A DNA stretch of 64,000 bases from Curtobacterium sp. TC1 (GTDB lineage: Bacteria; Actinomycetota; Actinomycetes; Actinomycetales; Microbacteriaceae). The position numbers were made by a program, and so were the translations under genes. The stretch is taken from positions 3,844,001 to 3,908,000 of the forward strand of contig NZ_CP081964.1 in NCBI RefSeq assembly GCF_019844075.1. The letters run 5' to 3'. The first letter of the stretch is position 1. Each line of letters begins with the position of its first letter. Shown in pieces: positions 48,776 through 56,901 of the stretch. The notes under the pieces were generated by a model that saw only the letters and a program-made list of their open reading frames with translations, was not told the origin of the DNA and made no database searches.

Positions 48776-49447
48776 TCAGGCGGGGTCGGGCAGCGCCTCC
48801 GCGTACGTGCGGAACTCGCCGCGCTCCGCGTGGATCGCCCACAGCCGGTCCGCGATGGACGCGCCGGAGTGCTCCGGCTGCCCGTCGTCGATGCCGAACG
48901 GGATGATGAGCTGGCCGACGTGGACCTGCTCGTCGCGCACGGCGTCGTGCAGGAGCTGGGCGTAGGCGCTCTCCGCCGCGAACGCGACCGAGGTGCCGGT
49001 GACTCGGGCGCCGGGCCGGACCGCACTGCCGCCGTTGACGAACAGGATCGTGCCGTGGCCGATCGCCCGCATGCCGGGCAGCACCTGCCGGACCGCGTTG
49101 ACCGAGCCGTAGACCGAGAACTCGATCGGACCGACCAGGTCGTCGGCGGTGGTCTCGAGGACCGGGCGCATGTACTCCTTGGCGGGGAGCGGGCTGTACT
49201 GCAGCACCTCGATCGGGCCGAGCTGCTCGGTCGCGTGCTCGAGGGCGGTGCGGAGCGAGTCGCCGTCACGGACGTTCGCGGCGAACCCGGCGGCGGTGAT
49301 GCCCTGCTCGCGCAGCGACGCGGCGAGGCCGTCCAGCCGGTCCTGGTTGCGGGAGACCAAGGCGATCGAGAAGCCCTCACGGCCGAAGCGCTCGGCGACG
49401 GCGAGTCCGAGGCCCTTGCCGGCCCCGATGATGGCGATGGTGGTCAT
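48776..49447 (-). CDS. SDR-family protein with atypical catalytic site
   Basis: 223 residues. The Rossmann motif GAGKGLGLAVAERFG and FVNGGSAVRPGARV (catalytic Ser region) are standard short-chain dehydrogenase landmarks. At the YxxxK position the sequence is FAAES, so the catalytic Tyr and Lys appear to be missing; it may be inactive, regulatory, or use another mechanism. ATGA overlap with the cupin gene, one operon. Confidence 0.85.
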   Translation of the reverse strand: MTTIAIIGAGKGLGLAVAERFGREGFSIALVSRNQDRLDGLAASLREQGITAAGFAANVRDGDSLRTALEHATEQLGPIEVLQYSPLPAKEYMRPVLETTADDLVGPIEFSVYGSVNAVRQVLPGMRAIGHGTILFVNGGSAVRPGARVTGTSVAFAAESAYAQLLHDAVRDEQVHVGQLIIPFGIDDGQPEHSGASIADRLWAIHAERGEFRTYAEALPDPA

Positions 49448-49842
49448 GCGGAGTACTCCTCGTCGGTGACGTGCTCGAGCCAGGTGGTGGTGGTCGCCGG
49501 GTCGTCGGCGAGGTCGAGCATCGCGAGGTGCTCCATGGAGTCCGTCGGGGTCGCACCGTGCCAGTGTTCCTCACCGGCCGGCGTGTAGACGGTCTGCCCG
49601 GTCTGGACCTCGACGACGCCGCCGTCACGGGTCCCCATCCGCGCGACGCCCTCGGTGACGTGCAGGGTCTGCCCCTTGGCGTGCGAGTGCCACGCGGTCC
49701 GCGCGCCGGGCAGGAACCGGACCTTGGCGACGGTCATCGACTGGCCGTCCTCCTTCGGGCTGGCGATGGCGTCGAGGTACACGTCGCCGGTGAACTGCGC
49801 GGCCGGGTTCTTGACGGTCGGCTGCTTCGGTTGGATCTCCAT
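49444..49842 (-). CDS. cupin-domain protein
   Basis: 132 residues. TAWHSHAKGQTLHVTEGVARMGTRDG is cupin motif 1 (HxH and Glu-like), YTPAGEEHWHGATPTDSMEHLAM motif 2, with metal-binding His. It resembles the small YhhW/quercetinase-like cupins often encoded beside SDR/AKR genes. Leaderless start at 49842 (TACCGT seven nt upstream). Overlaps the SDR gene by 4 nt. Confidence 0.9.
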   Translation of the reverse strand: MEIQPKQPTVKNPAAQFTGDVYLDAIASPKEDGQSMTVAKVRFLPGARTAWHSHAKGQTLHVTEGVARMGTRDGGVVEVQTGQTVYTPAGEEHWHGATPTDSMEHLAMLDLADDPATTTTWLEHVTDEEYSA

Positions 49843-49951
49843 GGCCCCGACGGTAGGCCGATGTGCGCACCGGAGGGAGGTGCCGGTCGTACCCCTCAGC
49901 CGTTTCCCGAACACGACGTGTGTGATCGACGCACGATCCGGGAGGACCACC

Positions 49952-51121
49952 GTGGACAGCAGCGAACACCCGCACCAGCACCCGAGCCCCGCCCGAGCCC
50001 GACGCGCCTGGTCCGCAGCGGGCATCGCCGCGGTGGCCGCGCTCGCCCTGAGCGGCTGCGCCGGTGCCGCACCCGACGACGACCGCGGCTCGTCGGCGAG
50101 CGCCCGCGCCACCGCCCCCGCCGACCTGCCGACCGGGCAGGTCGCGCCCGACGGCGACACCACCGACGTCGTCACGGGGCTCGACGCACCATGGTCGGTC
50201 GTCCGCACCGGCGACGACGGCGACGCCCTGGTCAGCGAGCGCGACTCCGCGAAGGTCCTCGAGCTGCAGGACGACGGCACGACGCGCGAGGTCGGCACGG
50301 TCGAGGGCGTCCGCCACGGCGGCGAGGGCGGACTGCTCGGCCTGGCCCTGCACGACGACGACCTGTTCGTGTACTCGACGGCCGACGACGGCAACCGGAT
50401 CCAGCGGTACGACCTGACCGGCACCACGGGCTCGTGGGCGCTCGGCGACGCCACGACGATCATCGACGGACTGCCGTCGAACACGTTCCACGACGGCGGC
50501 CGGATCGCGTTCGGCCCCGACGACATGCTCTACGCCAGCGTCGGGGACGCCGGCGCGAGCAGCGACGCGCAGGACGAGGACTCGCTCGCGGGCAAGATCC
50601 TGCGGCTCACCCCGGACGGCGACGTGCCGGACGACAACCCCGTCGACGGGTCCCCGGTGTGGAGCCTCGGGCACCGCAACGTGCAGGGCATGGGCTGGTC
50701 GTCCGACGGCACGATGTTCGCGTCGGAGTTCGGCGAGAACACCCTCGACGAGTTGAACGTCATCGAGGCGGGGGAGAACTACGGCTGGCCCGAGGTCGAG
50801 GGGGAGGGCGGCGAGGACCAGGGCTTCGTCGACCCGGTGCAGCAGTGGTCGACGGACGAGGCCTCCCCGAGTGGCCTGACGGTCGTCGACGACACCGTGT
50901 TCGTGGCCAACCTGCGCGGCGAGGTGCTCCGGGCCATCCCGGCGGACGACCCGGATTCGTCGACCGAGTACTTCCAGGGCGACTTCGGCCGGATCCGGAC
51001 CGTGCTCGAGGGACCGTCGGACACGCTGTGGTTCGTCACGAACAACACCGACGGCCGCGGTGACCCTGTGGAGGGCGACGACCGCATCGTGTCCGTGCCC
51101 CTGACCCGCGCCGCGGGGTGA
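49952..51121 (+). CDS. PQQ-dependent sugar dehydrogenase-like lipoprotein
   Basis: 389 residues. GTG with GGGAGGA eight nt upstream; N-terminal helix ends ALALSGC, a lipobox, so the protein is anchored outside. The six-bladed propeller shows LDAPWSVVRTGDDGDALVSER, GGEGGLLGLALHDD (with the GEGGLLG family motif), LGHRNVQGMGW and EFGENTLDELNVIEAGENYGWP, all characteristic of the soluble glucose dehydrogenase/Hip-like group. Substrate unknown. Whether PQQ is used is not shown; no PQQ synthesis genes are here. Confidence 0.9.
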   Translation: MDSSEHPHQHPSPARARRAWSAAGIAAVAALALSGCAGAAPDDDRGSSASARATAPADLPTGQVAPDGDTTDVVTGLDAPWSVVRTGDDGDALVSERDSAKVLELQDDGTTREVGTVEGVRHGGEGGLLGLALHDDDLFVYSTADDGNRIQRYDLTGTTGSWALGDATTIIDGLPSNTFHDGGRIAFGPDDMLYASVGDAGASSDAQDEDSLAGKILRLTPDGDVPDDNPVDGSPVWSLGHRNVQGMGWSSDGTMFASEFGENTLDELNVIEAGENYGWPEVEGEGGEDQGFVDPVQQWSTDEASPSGLTVVDDTVFVANLRGEVLRAIPADDPDSSTEYFQGDFGRIRTVLEGPSDTLWFVTNNTDGRGDPVEGDDRIVSVPLTRAAG

Positions 51122-51194
51122 GCCGACGGAGCGCTGCCACGGGGGTTCCGACAGCCCCTCGCTCGCACGCTCCCCGGCCCGTTACCGTGACGAC

Positions 51195-52073
51195 ATGAAC
51201 CACCGCGACGAAGCCCGCGACTTCCTGTCCAGCCGTCGCGCCCGCATCACCCCCGAGCAGGCCGGGGTCGAGACGTTCGGCACCCGCCGCAGGGTCACCG
51301 GGCTCCGGCGCGAAGAGGTCGCCCGGCTGGCAGGCGTCAGCATCGACTACTACACGCGACTGGAGCGGGGGAACCTGCAGGGCGTCTCGGACAGCGTGCT
51401 CGAGGCCATCGCCGGCGCACTGCAGCTCGACGCGGCCGAGCTGGAACACCTCCGTGACCTGTCCCGGCACCAGAACGCGACCCCGCGGCGGGCGGGCACG
51501 GTCGTGCCGGTCGCCGCGGTCCGCCCGGAGCTGCAGTACCTGCTCGACGTCATCACCGACGCTCCGGCGATGATCATCAACAACCGCCAGGACATCGTCG
51601 CCGCCAACGCCCTCGGCTACGCCATGCACTCGGACCTGGTGTCGGCGCCGGCCCGACCGATGAACTTCTCGCGCTTCATCTTCCTCGACCCGCAGGCGCG
51701 GAACTTCTACCAGGACTGGCAGCGGGCGGCGCACACGAACGTCGCGATCCTGCGGCGCGAGGCCGGCCGCACGCCGAACGACCGTGACCTCGCGGCGCTC
51801 ATCGGGGAACTCTCGATGCGGAGCGACGACTTCCGCGCGCTCTGGGCCGCGCACGACGTCCGGCGCCACTACGCCGGCGTGAAGTCCTTCCACCACGCCG
51901 TCGTCGGCCCGCTCGAGCTGCACTTCCAGACGCTCGAACTCGCCGAGGACCCGGGACTCGCGCTGACGATCTACCCGGCGACCCCGGGCAGCCCGACCGC
52001 CGACGCGCTCCGCCTGCTCGCTTCGTGGGCGGCGACGGAACGCATCGCGGAACGTGCCCACGACGTCGTCTGA
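51195..52073 (+). CDS. MmyB-type helix-turn-helix regulator
   Basis: 292 residues, same two-domain design as the 31479 gene: HTH (ARDFLSSRRARITPEQAG, TGLRREEVARLAGVSIDYYTRLERGN) and MmyB-like domain (IINNRQDIVAANALGYAM, FSRFIFLDPQARNFYQDW, ELSMRSDDFRALWAAHDVRRH). ATG at 51195 is six nt after TACCGT (51183-51188). It lies directly before a second copy at 52126, suggesting a duplication. Confidence 0.9.
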   Translation: MNHRDEARDFLSSRRARITPEQAGVETFGTRRRVTGLRREEVARLAGVSIDYYTRLERGNLQGVSDSVLEAIAGALQLDAAELEHLRDLSRHQNATPRRAGTVVPVAAVRPELQYLLDVITDAPAMIINNRQDIVAANALGYAMHSDLVSAPARPMNFSRFIFLDPQARNFYQDWQRAAHTNVAILRREAGRTPNDRDLAALIGELSMRSDDFRALWAAHDVRRHYAGVKSFHHAVVGPLELHFQTLELAEDPGLALTIYPATPGSPTADALRLLASWAATERIAERAHDVV

Positions 52074-52125
52074 CGGGTACCAGCAACCCCTGCTTCCCCG
52101 GCCCGCACGGTCCTACCGTGGACGC

Positions 52126-52998
52126 ATGGACACCAGAAGCGAAGTGCGCGACTTCCTCCGCACCCGCCGCGAGCGGGTCACACCGCAGCAGGTCGGGTTG
52201 CCCGACTTCGGTGGCGTCCGACGGGTCAAGGGGCTCCGTCGCGAGGAGCTCGCGCTCATCGCCGGCATGAGCGTCGACTACTACATCCGCCTCGAGCGCG
52301 GGAACCTCACCGGCGTCTCGGAGAGCGTGCTCGAGTCACTGTCGCGTGCGCTGCGCCTCGACGACGCCGAGCACGCGCACCTCTTCGACCTGGCCCGCGT
52401 GCAGAACACCTCGGCGACCACGCGGCGGAAGCCCCCGACGTCGAAGGTCCGGCCGCCCGTGCAGCGCATGCTCGACGGCATGACCATGCCCGCGTGGGTC
52501 CGGAACGGCCGCTCCGACTTCCTGGCCGGCAACGCCCTGGCACGCGCGCTGTACTCGCCGCTGTTCCTCGACCCCGCCGGCACCCCGAACACCGCCCGCT
52601 TCGCGTTCCTCGACCCACGCGGTCGGGAGTTCTGGCGCGACTGGGACATCGTCGCGAGCGACATGGTGGCCGTGCTCCGCGCCGAGGCCGCCCGACAGCC
52701 CCACGACAAGGGCCTGACCGACCTGATCGGTGAGCTCTCCACCCGCAGCGAGGAGTTCCGGCAGCGGTGGGCCGCGCACGGCGTCATGCGCCACCTGAAC
52801 GGCGAGAAGCGGGTGCACCACCCCGAGGTCGGCGACATCGACCTGACCTACGAGACCATGGAGCTCACGACCGACACCGGTCTGACGCTCATCGCCTACG
52901 GCACCGAGCCGGGCTCACCGTCCGAGGAGCGCCTGCAGCTGCTCGCGAACCTCGTCGCCACGACGGCCGCAGCCGTCCCGGAACCAGAGGACGCATGA
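52126..52998 (+). CDS. MmyB-type helix-turn-helix regulator
   Basis: 290 residues; HTH (VRDFLRTRRERVTPQQVGLP, KGLRREELALIAGMSVDYY) and MmyB domain (PAWVRNGRSDFLAGNALARAL, RFAFLDPRGREFWRDW, GELSTRSEEFRQRWAAH). Start ATG 52126 has TACCGT (52114-52119) six nt upstream; an earlier start at 52054 is not preferred. Overlaps the next small gene by 4 nt. Confidence 0.9.
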   Translation: MDTRSEVRDFLRTRRERVTPQQVGLPDFGGVRRVKGLRREELALIAGMSVDYYIRLERGNLTGVSESVLESLSRALRLDDAEHAHLFDLARVQNTSATTRRKPPTSKVRPPVQRMLDGMTMPAWVRNGRSDFLAGNALARALYSPLFLDPAGTPNTARFAFLDPRGREFWRDWDIVASDMVAVLRAEAARQPHDKGLTDLIGELSTRSEEFRQRWAAHGVMRHLNGEKRVHHPEVGDIDLTYETMELTTDTGLTLIAYGTEPGSPSEERLQLLANLVATTAAAVPEPEDA

Positions 52999-53198
52999 GC
53001 GAGACCGAGTCCGTCCCGACGACCGCAACCGCCACACCGCCAGGGTTCCTGGGCCGGGTTCGGTTCCGCTGGCGCGCCGAGCAGGAGATCCACGAGCTGA
53101 CACGCGACCGTGCGCTCGAGGAGCGCGTTCGCGCCGAGGCCGCCGTGCGGCTCGCGCCCGGCCCGTGGCACCTCGGCGAGCTGTTCCGGCGTCGCTGA
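52995..53198 (+). CDS. small basic hypothetical protein
   Basis: 67 residues, ATGA overlap with the upstream regulator. MSETESVPTTATATPPG is flexible and the rest, GFLGRVRFRWRAEQEIHELTR... to RLAPGPWHLGELFRRR, is a charged, probably helical segment. No family recognised. Palindrome A8 follows 34 nt after the stop. Confidence 0.6.
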   Translation: MSETESVPTTATATPPGFLGRVRFRWRAEQEIHELTRDRALEERVRAEAAVRLAPGPWHLGELFRRR

Positions 53199-53231
53199 CG
53201 CCGACCGGCACTGCGCGTGACCAGACGGCGA

Positions 53232-53269
53232 ACGGGAGGCCCGTGGCGATGCCGCCACGGGCCTCCCGT
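53232..53269. terminator. Palindrome family A copy 8
   Basis: Stem of 17 nt (53232-53248 with 53253-53269) containing ACGGGAGGCCCGTGGC, loop ATGC. It lies 18 nt beyond the stop of the convergent aldo/keto reductase. Confidence 0.78.
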
Positions 53270-53286
53270 CCGTCAGTCGGTCGCGT

Positions 53287-54303
53287 TCACCGACGACGTG
53301 CGGCCGGCACGAGGGTGTGCTGCCCGTAGCTGTTGTCGTCGGGGTTGATCGTCACGCCGGGTGCGACGAGCTCGTCGATGCGGTCCAGGACCTCGTCGCT
53401 GAGCACACGGTCGGCGGCGGGGAGCTGCGACTCGAGCTGCTCCATGGTGCGCGGGCCGATGATCGCGCTCGTGACGCCGGGGTGCCGGATGACCCACGCC
53501 AGGGACATCTCGATCAGGGACATGTCCTGCGACTCCGCCAGCAGCGCGAGTTCCTCGACCACGTCGAGCTTCCGCTGGTTCGCGGGCGTCGACATGTCGA
53601 ACCGGGCCGCGGGGCGGTGCTTCGCCGTCGGGGTGCCGGGAGCGTCCTTGCGCCAGCGACCGCTGAGCCACCCGCCCGCGAGCGGGCTGTAGACGAGGGT
53701 GCCCATGCCGTAGCGCTGCGTGGTCGGCAGGACGTCCTCCTCGATGCCGCGCACCAGGATCGAGTAGGGCGGCTGCTCGGTGCGGAAGCGCTCCAGGCCG
53801 CGGCGCTCGGAGGCCCACTGGGCCTCGACGATCTCGGCGCCCGAGTACGACGACGAGCCGATGTTCCGGACCTTGCCCTGACGGACCAGGTCGGTCAGGG
53901 CGCCCAGGGTCTCCTCGACGTCCGTCGTCGGGGACGGACGGTGCACCTGGTACAGGTCGATGTGGTCGGTGCCGAGGCGGCGCAGGGAGTTCTCGACCTC
54001 CTGCATGATCCAGCGGCGCGAGCCCCCGGAACGGTTCGGGCCCTCGCCCATCGGCATGAAGAACTTGGTGGCGAGCACGACGTCGTCACGGCGGCCCTTG
54101 ATGGCCTTGCCGACGATCTCCTCGGAGACGCCGTCCGAGTAGGCGTCGGCGGTGTCGACGAAGTTGATGCCGGCGTCGAGCGCGCGGTGGATGATCCGGA
54201 TCGAGTCGTCCACGTCGGCGTTCGCCCACGGACCGAACATCATGGTGCCCAGCGCGAGCGGGCTCACCTCGACGCCGGTGCGTCCGAGCTGGCGGTACTC
54301 CAT
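53287..54303 (-). CDS. aldo/keto reductase
   Basis: 338 residues. YRQLGRTGVEVSPLALGTMMFG, NFVDTADAYSDGVSEEIV (Asp, Tyr), DDVVLATKFFMPMG (Lys), HIDLYQVHRP (His) and IIGPRTMEQLESQL form a complete AKR site; the start resembles the YajO/Tas-like group. ATG at 54303 with GAGAGG upstream; a frame that stays open further upstream lacks a start signal. Divergent from the carboxymuconolactone decarboxylase-like gene. Confidence 0.93.
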   Translation of the reverse strand: MEYRQLGRTGVEVSPLALGTMMFGPWANADVDDSIRIIHRALDAGINFVDTADAYSDGVSEEIVGKAIKGRRDDVVLATKFFMPMGEGPNRSGGSRRWIMQEVENSLRRLGTDHIDLYQVHRPSPTTDVEETLGALTDLVRQGKVRNIGSSSYSGAEIVEAQWASERRGLERFRTEQPPYSILVRGIEEDVLPTTQRYGMGTLVYSPLAGGWLSGRWRKDAPGTPTAKHRPAARFDMSTPANQRKLDVVEELALLAESQDMSLIEMSLAWVIRHPGVTSAIIGPRTMEQLESQLPAADRVLSDEVLDRIDELVAPGVTINPDDNSYGQHTLVPAARRR

Positions 54304-54425
54304 GGTTTCCTCTCCGTGCCCGCGGGTCTCGCCGGGCACGGCTGCCACGCTAGGCCGGTCATCCACGGTGAAAGGGGGGAGGACCGTACCTCCCTCGGTC
54401 GGCGGGGCCGTCGTAGCGTCGGGAC

Positions 54426-55124
54426 ATGACGTTCGCCGAGACCGACCCCGAGTTCGCGAAGTACCACGCCGACTTCGTGGACGAGACACTGCAGCACGCG
54501 TCGCTCAGCAGCCACGACCGCGCGGTCGTGCAGCTCGGCGCGATGATCGCCGCCGGCGCGCAGACTGCCTTCCGACAGCTGCTCGGCACCGCGCTCGACG
54601 GCTCGCTGACGCCCGTCGAGGCGAAGGAGATCGGGTACCAGGCCGTCGCCTACGTCGGGTCCGGGCGCGCCTCGGACTTCCTCACGATCACGAACGACGT
54701 GCTGATCGCGCGCGGTGTCGAGCTACCGTTGCCGGGTCAGTCGACGACCACCCCCGGCAACCGACTCGAACGGGGCCGTGCGGTCCAGAGCGCCGTCGTC
54801 GGCGCCGGACGTGTCGACGCGATGTACGAGGACGCGGCCGACGACACCGTGCACTTCCAGCGGTTCCTGTCCGGCAACTGCTTCGGCGACACCGTCGGAC
54901 GGGACGGGCTCGACCTGCCGACACGTGAGCTGCTGACGTTCGCGGTCCTCGTCGCGCTCGGCGGTGCGGACGCGCAGGTCGAGGGACACGTCGCGGGCAA
55001 CCTGCACGTCGGGAACACCCGGCAGCAACTGCTCGACGTGCTCACCGTCCTGGTGCCCGTGATCGGCTACCCACGGACGCTCAACGGGCTCGCCGTGGTG
55101 AACGAGGGTGCGCCGGCCGACTGA
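54426..55124 (+). CDS. carboxymuconolactone decarboxylase-family protein, two CMD domains
   Basis: 232 residues. Two CMD repeats are visible, first about 20-95 (LSSHDRAVVQLGAMIAAG, VEAKEIGYQAVAYVG), second about 140-225 (LDLPTRELLTFAVLVALGG, VEGHVAGNLHVGNTRQQLLDVLTVLVPVIGYPR with the HxxxN pattern). The CxxC of the AhpD peroxidase subclass is absent. Function unclear. ATG at 54426 is six nt after TAGCGT (54414-54419). Confidence 0.9.
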   Translation: MTFAETDPEFAKYHADFVDETLQHASLSSHDRAVVQLGAMIAAGAQTAFRQLLGTALDGSLTPVEAKEIGYQAVAYVGSGRASDFLTITNDVLIARGVELPLPGQSTTTPGNRLERGRAVQSAVVGAGRVDAMYEDAADDTVHFQRFLSGNCFGDTVGRDGLDLPTRELLTFAVLVALGGADAQVEGHVAGNLHVGNTRQQLLDVLTVLVPVIGYPRTLNGLAVVNEGAPAD

Positions 55125-55127
55125 CGC

Positions 55128-55463
55128 TCAGATCGCGAGCTCGACGTCGTGACCGTTGACGGTCACGATGATGCGTGGGTTCTCGGCACCGGTCGCGGTG
55201 ATGTAGCTGCGGAGCGTGGAGAGCAGCATGTCTTCTCGCCGCTCCATCTGGGACACCGCGCCCTGACTGATGCCGAGCTCGTGCGCGATCTCGGCTTGGG
55301 TGCGCTTGCCGGCTTCGCGGACCATCGCGAGGCTCATCGCGTGGATGCGGTCGAGTTCGTCCGCTTCGACCTCGAGTGCGGCCACCGCGTCTGCGACGCC
55401 CGGCCGCTGCATCATCTGTTCGAGGCGGTCGTTCCCACGTACGAAGTCTTCCTTGCCCATCAT
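55128..55463 (-). CDS. higA: HigA-type antitoxin (XRE HTH)
   Basis: 111 residues. AMSLAMVREAGKRTQAEIAHELGISQGAVSQMERR is an XRE helix-turn-helix; the protein ends VNGHDVELAI. In the order toxin first, antitoxin second, as in HigBA. Start is ATG at 55461-55463 in an ATGA overlap with the toxin stop. Confidence 0.85.
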   Translation of the reverse strand: MMGKEDFVRGNDRLEQMMQRPGVADAVAALEVEADELDRIHAMSLAMVREAGKRTQAEIAHELGISQGAVSQMERREDMLLSTLRSYITATGAENPRIIVTVNGHDVELAI

Positions 55464-55747
55464 GCTTCCTCGGTCTCGTTCCGCCATCGGTTGATCAGGC
55501 GATCAGCTCGGACGCCGACCGTGTCGTAGAACACGTCACCCATTGACGCTTTGTCGCCGGAGAACAGTGCCACCACGACTCGGTCCTCGTCCGGCGGGAA
55601 CCAGCAGATCAAGCGGAGCGCCACTCCCGCGACGTAGGGGTGTGACACCAGCCAGATCGGATGCTGCTTGGACTGCCGTACACGCTTGATCATCGCGGTG
55701 TCCTGAACCGGAGCGGAGTCCAGGTCCCGATCTGCGTGCGGCGACAT
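55460..55747 (-). CDS. higB: HigB/RelE-type toxin
   Basis: 95 residues. HPIWLVSHPYVAGVALRLICWF, VVVALFSGDKASMGDVFYDTV and ADRLINRWRNE match RelE/ParE/HigB toxins (conserved R at the alR position, GDK motif, AD-x-L tail). Presumably cleaves mRNA at the ribosome. ATG at 55747. The 24-nt N-terminal extension (MSPHADRDLDSAPVQDT) before MIKRVRQSK is unusual and may be non-translated if a later start is used. Confidence 0.85.
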   Translation of the reverse strand: MSPHADRDLDSAPVQDTAMIKRVRQSKQHPIWLVSHPYVAGVALRLICWFPPDEDRVVVALFSGDKASMGDVFYDTVGVRADRLINRWRNETEEA

Positions 55748-55780
55748 TACCTGCGACTGATAATAGCTGCAACTAATATC
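55748..55780 (-). promoter_or_regulatory. higBA promoter with candidate HigA operator
   Basis: On the minus strand TATTAT (55760-55765) is a good -10 box 12 nt before the toxin ATG. AGCTGCAACT (55765-55774) overlaps it and is a near-perfect 10-bp palindrome, the position expected for an autoregulatory HigA site. Local A+T content is far above the surroundings. Confidence 0.55.
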
Positions 55781-55816
55781 GAGCGCAAGGGCAACGACGT
55801 GGTGAGGGTGCGTTCC

Positions 55817-56788
55817 TCAGATGACGAGGGGGCCAGCCACCTCGAGCTGGTCGTGGTCGACCTGCCAGCGGACGGCATCGAGCACCGTCTGTCCGGCGGT
55901 GAACGCGGGCGTGTAGCCGAGCAGACGGCGGGCCTTCTCGACGCTGAACACCTGGCTGCGTGACAGGTGCTCCCAGCTGGCGTCAGCGTGCTCTGGAGTC
56001 GTGGTCTCGCGGAACCGGTCCCAGCTGACGGGCTCGAGCCGGGCCTCCTGGCCGAACCACGACGCTGCCAGGTGGGCGTACCCACGCGCGGTGAGCGCCG
56101 TCGGGGCCGTGATGAAGAAGTCCTCGCCGACCGCCGCATCGCGGCGTTCGACGGCGAGCTGGAAGGCCTGGGCGACGTCGTCGGCGTGCACGTGGGCCAT
56201 CGTCTCGGCGCCGAGACCGGGGACCTCGATGGTCTCGCCGGCGGACAGCCGCGTCAGCACCGACGGGTCGAGGTTGCCGAGCGGACCGATCGGCATCCAG
56301 CCCGGCCCGCTGATGTGGCCAGGGTGCAGCGTCGTCGTCACCAAACCCCCTGACGCGGTTTCTTCCTTGAGCATCCGGGCGATCGCGTCCTTCTGGACGC
56401 CGTAGTCACCGAAGGGCGGCGTGAAGTCGTCCTCGGTGATCGGCAGCACACGGGATGCACCCGCGCGCCAGATCGAGCCGCAGTGCACGAGGTGCGTGCC
56501 CGTCCCGCGGAGCGCTTCGACGAGGGCGGCGGCGGACGACTCGGTGAAGCCGACGAGGTCGACGACGGCGTCGGCGCCGAGCGCGGCGATCCGCGTGCCG
56601 AACGTACCCTCGCGATCCGCCTGCTCGCGGTCCGCGGTGACGCGTTCGACCTGCTGCCACTCGGGGGAGTCGGCGTAGGGGGTACTGGTACCGCGACTGA
56701 TGGCGACGACCTCGTGACCGCCGCGGACGAGGCGGGGGACGAGGAACGTGCCGATGTGGCCGGTGGCTCCGATGACGACGATGCGCAT
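55817..56788 (-). CDS. NAD-dependent epimerase/dehydratase-like protein (extended SDR)
   Basis: 323 residues. Rossmann motif VIGATGHIGTFLVPRLVRGG, YGVQKDAIARML in place of YxxxK (Tyr-Gly-Val-Gln-Lys present), and a C-terminal substrate domain (EVPGLGAETMAHVHADDVAQAF). Family: NAD(P)H-dependent sugar epimerases/dehydratases of unknown substrate. Leaderless start at 56788, TACCGT seven nt upstream. Convergent with the higBA unit? No: both read leftward and may be separate; divergence is from the SDR gene to its right only through the palindrome at 56821. Confidence 0.82.
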   Translation of the reverse strand: MRIVVIGATGHIGTFLVPRLVRGGHEVVAISRGTSTPYADSPEWQQVERVTADREQADREGTFGTRIAALGADAVVDLVGFTESSAAALVEALRGTGTHLVHCGSIWRAGASRVLPITEDDFTPPFGDYGVQKDAIARMLKEETASGGLVTTTLHPGHISGPGWMPIGPLGNLDPSVLTRLSAGETIEVPGLGAETMAHVHADDVAQAFQLAVERRDAAVGEDFFITAPTALTARGYAHLAASWFGQEARLEPVSWDRFRETTTPEHADASWEHLSRSQVFSVEKARRLLGYTPAFTAGQTVLDAVRWQVDHDQLEVAGPLVI

Positions 56789-56820
56789 GCGGCACACGGT
56801 AGGCCGAGCCGCTTCGGATC

Positions 56821-56871
56821 GTGAGCAGGAACGGTCGGGTGCCGATGAGCGACCCGACCGTTCCTGCTCAC
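56821..56871. terminator. Perfect 20-nt inverted repeat
   Basis: GTGAGCAGGAACGGTCGGGT (56821-56840) faces its exact complement (56852-56871) across an 11-nt loop. It is 30 nt beyond the stop of the SDR gene at 56902 and before the epimerase gene's start. Not a member of family A. Confidence 0.75.
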
Positions 56872-56901
56872 GAAGCGCGCGCGGCGCCGTGCCTCCACCC
56901 G

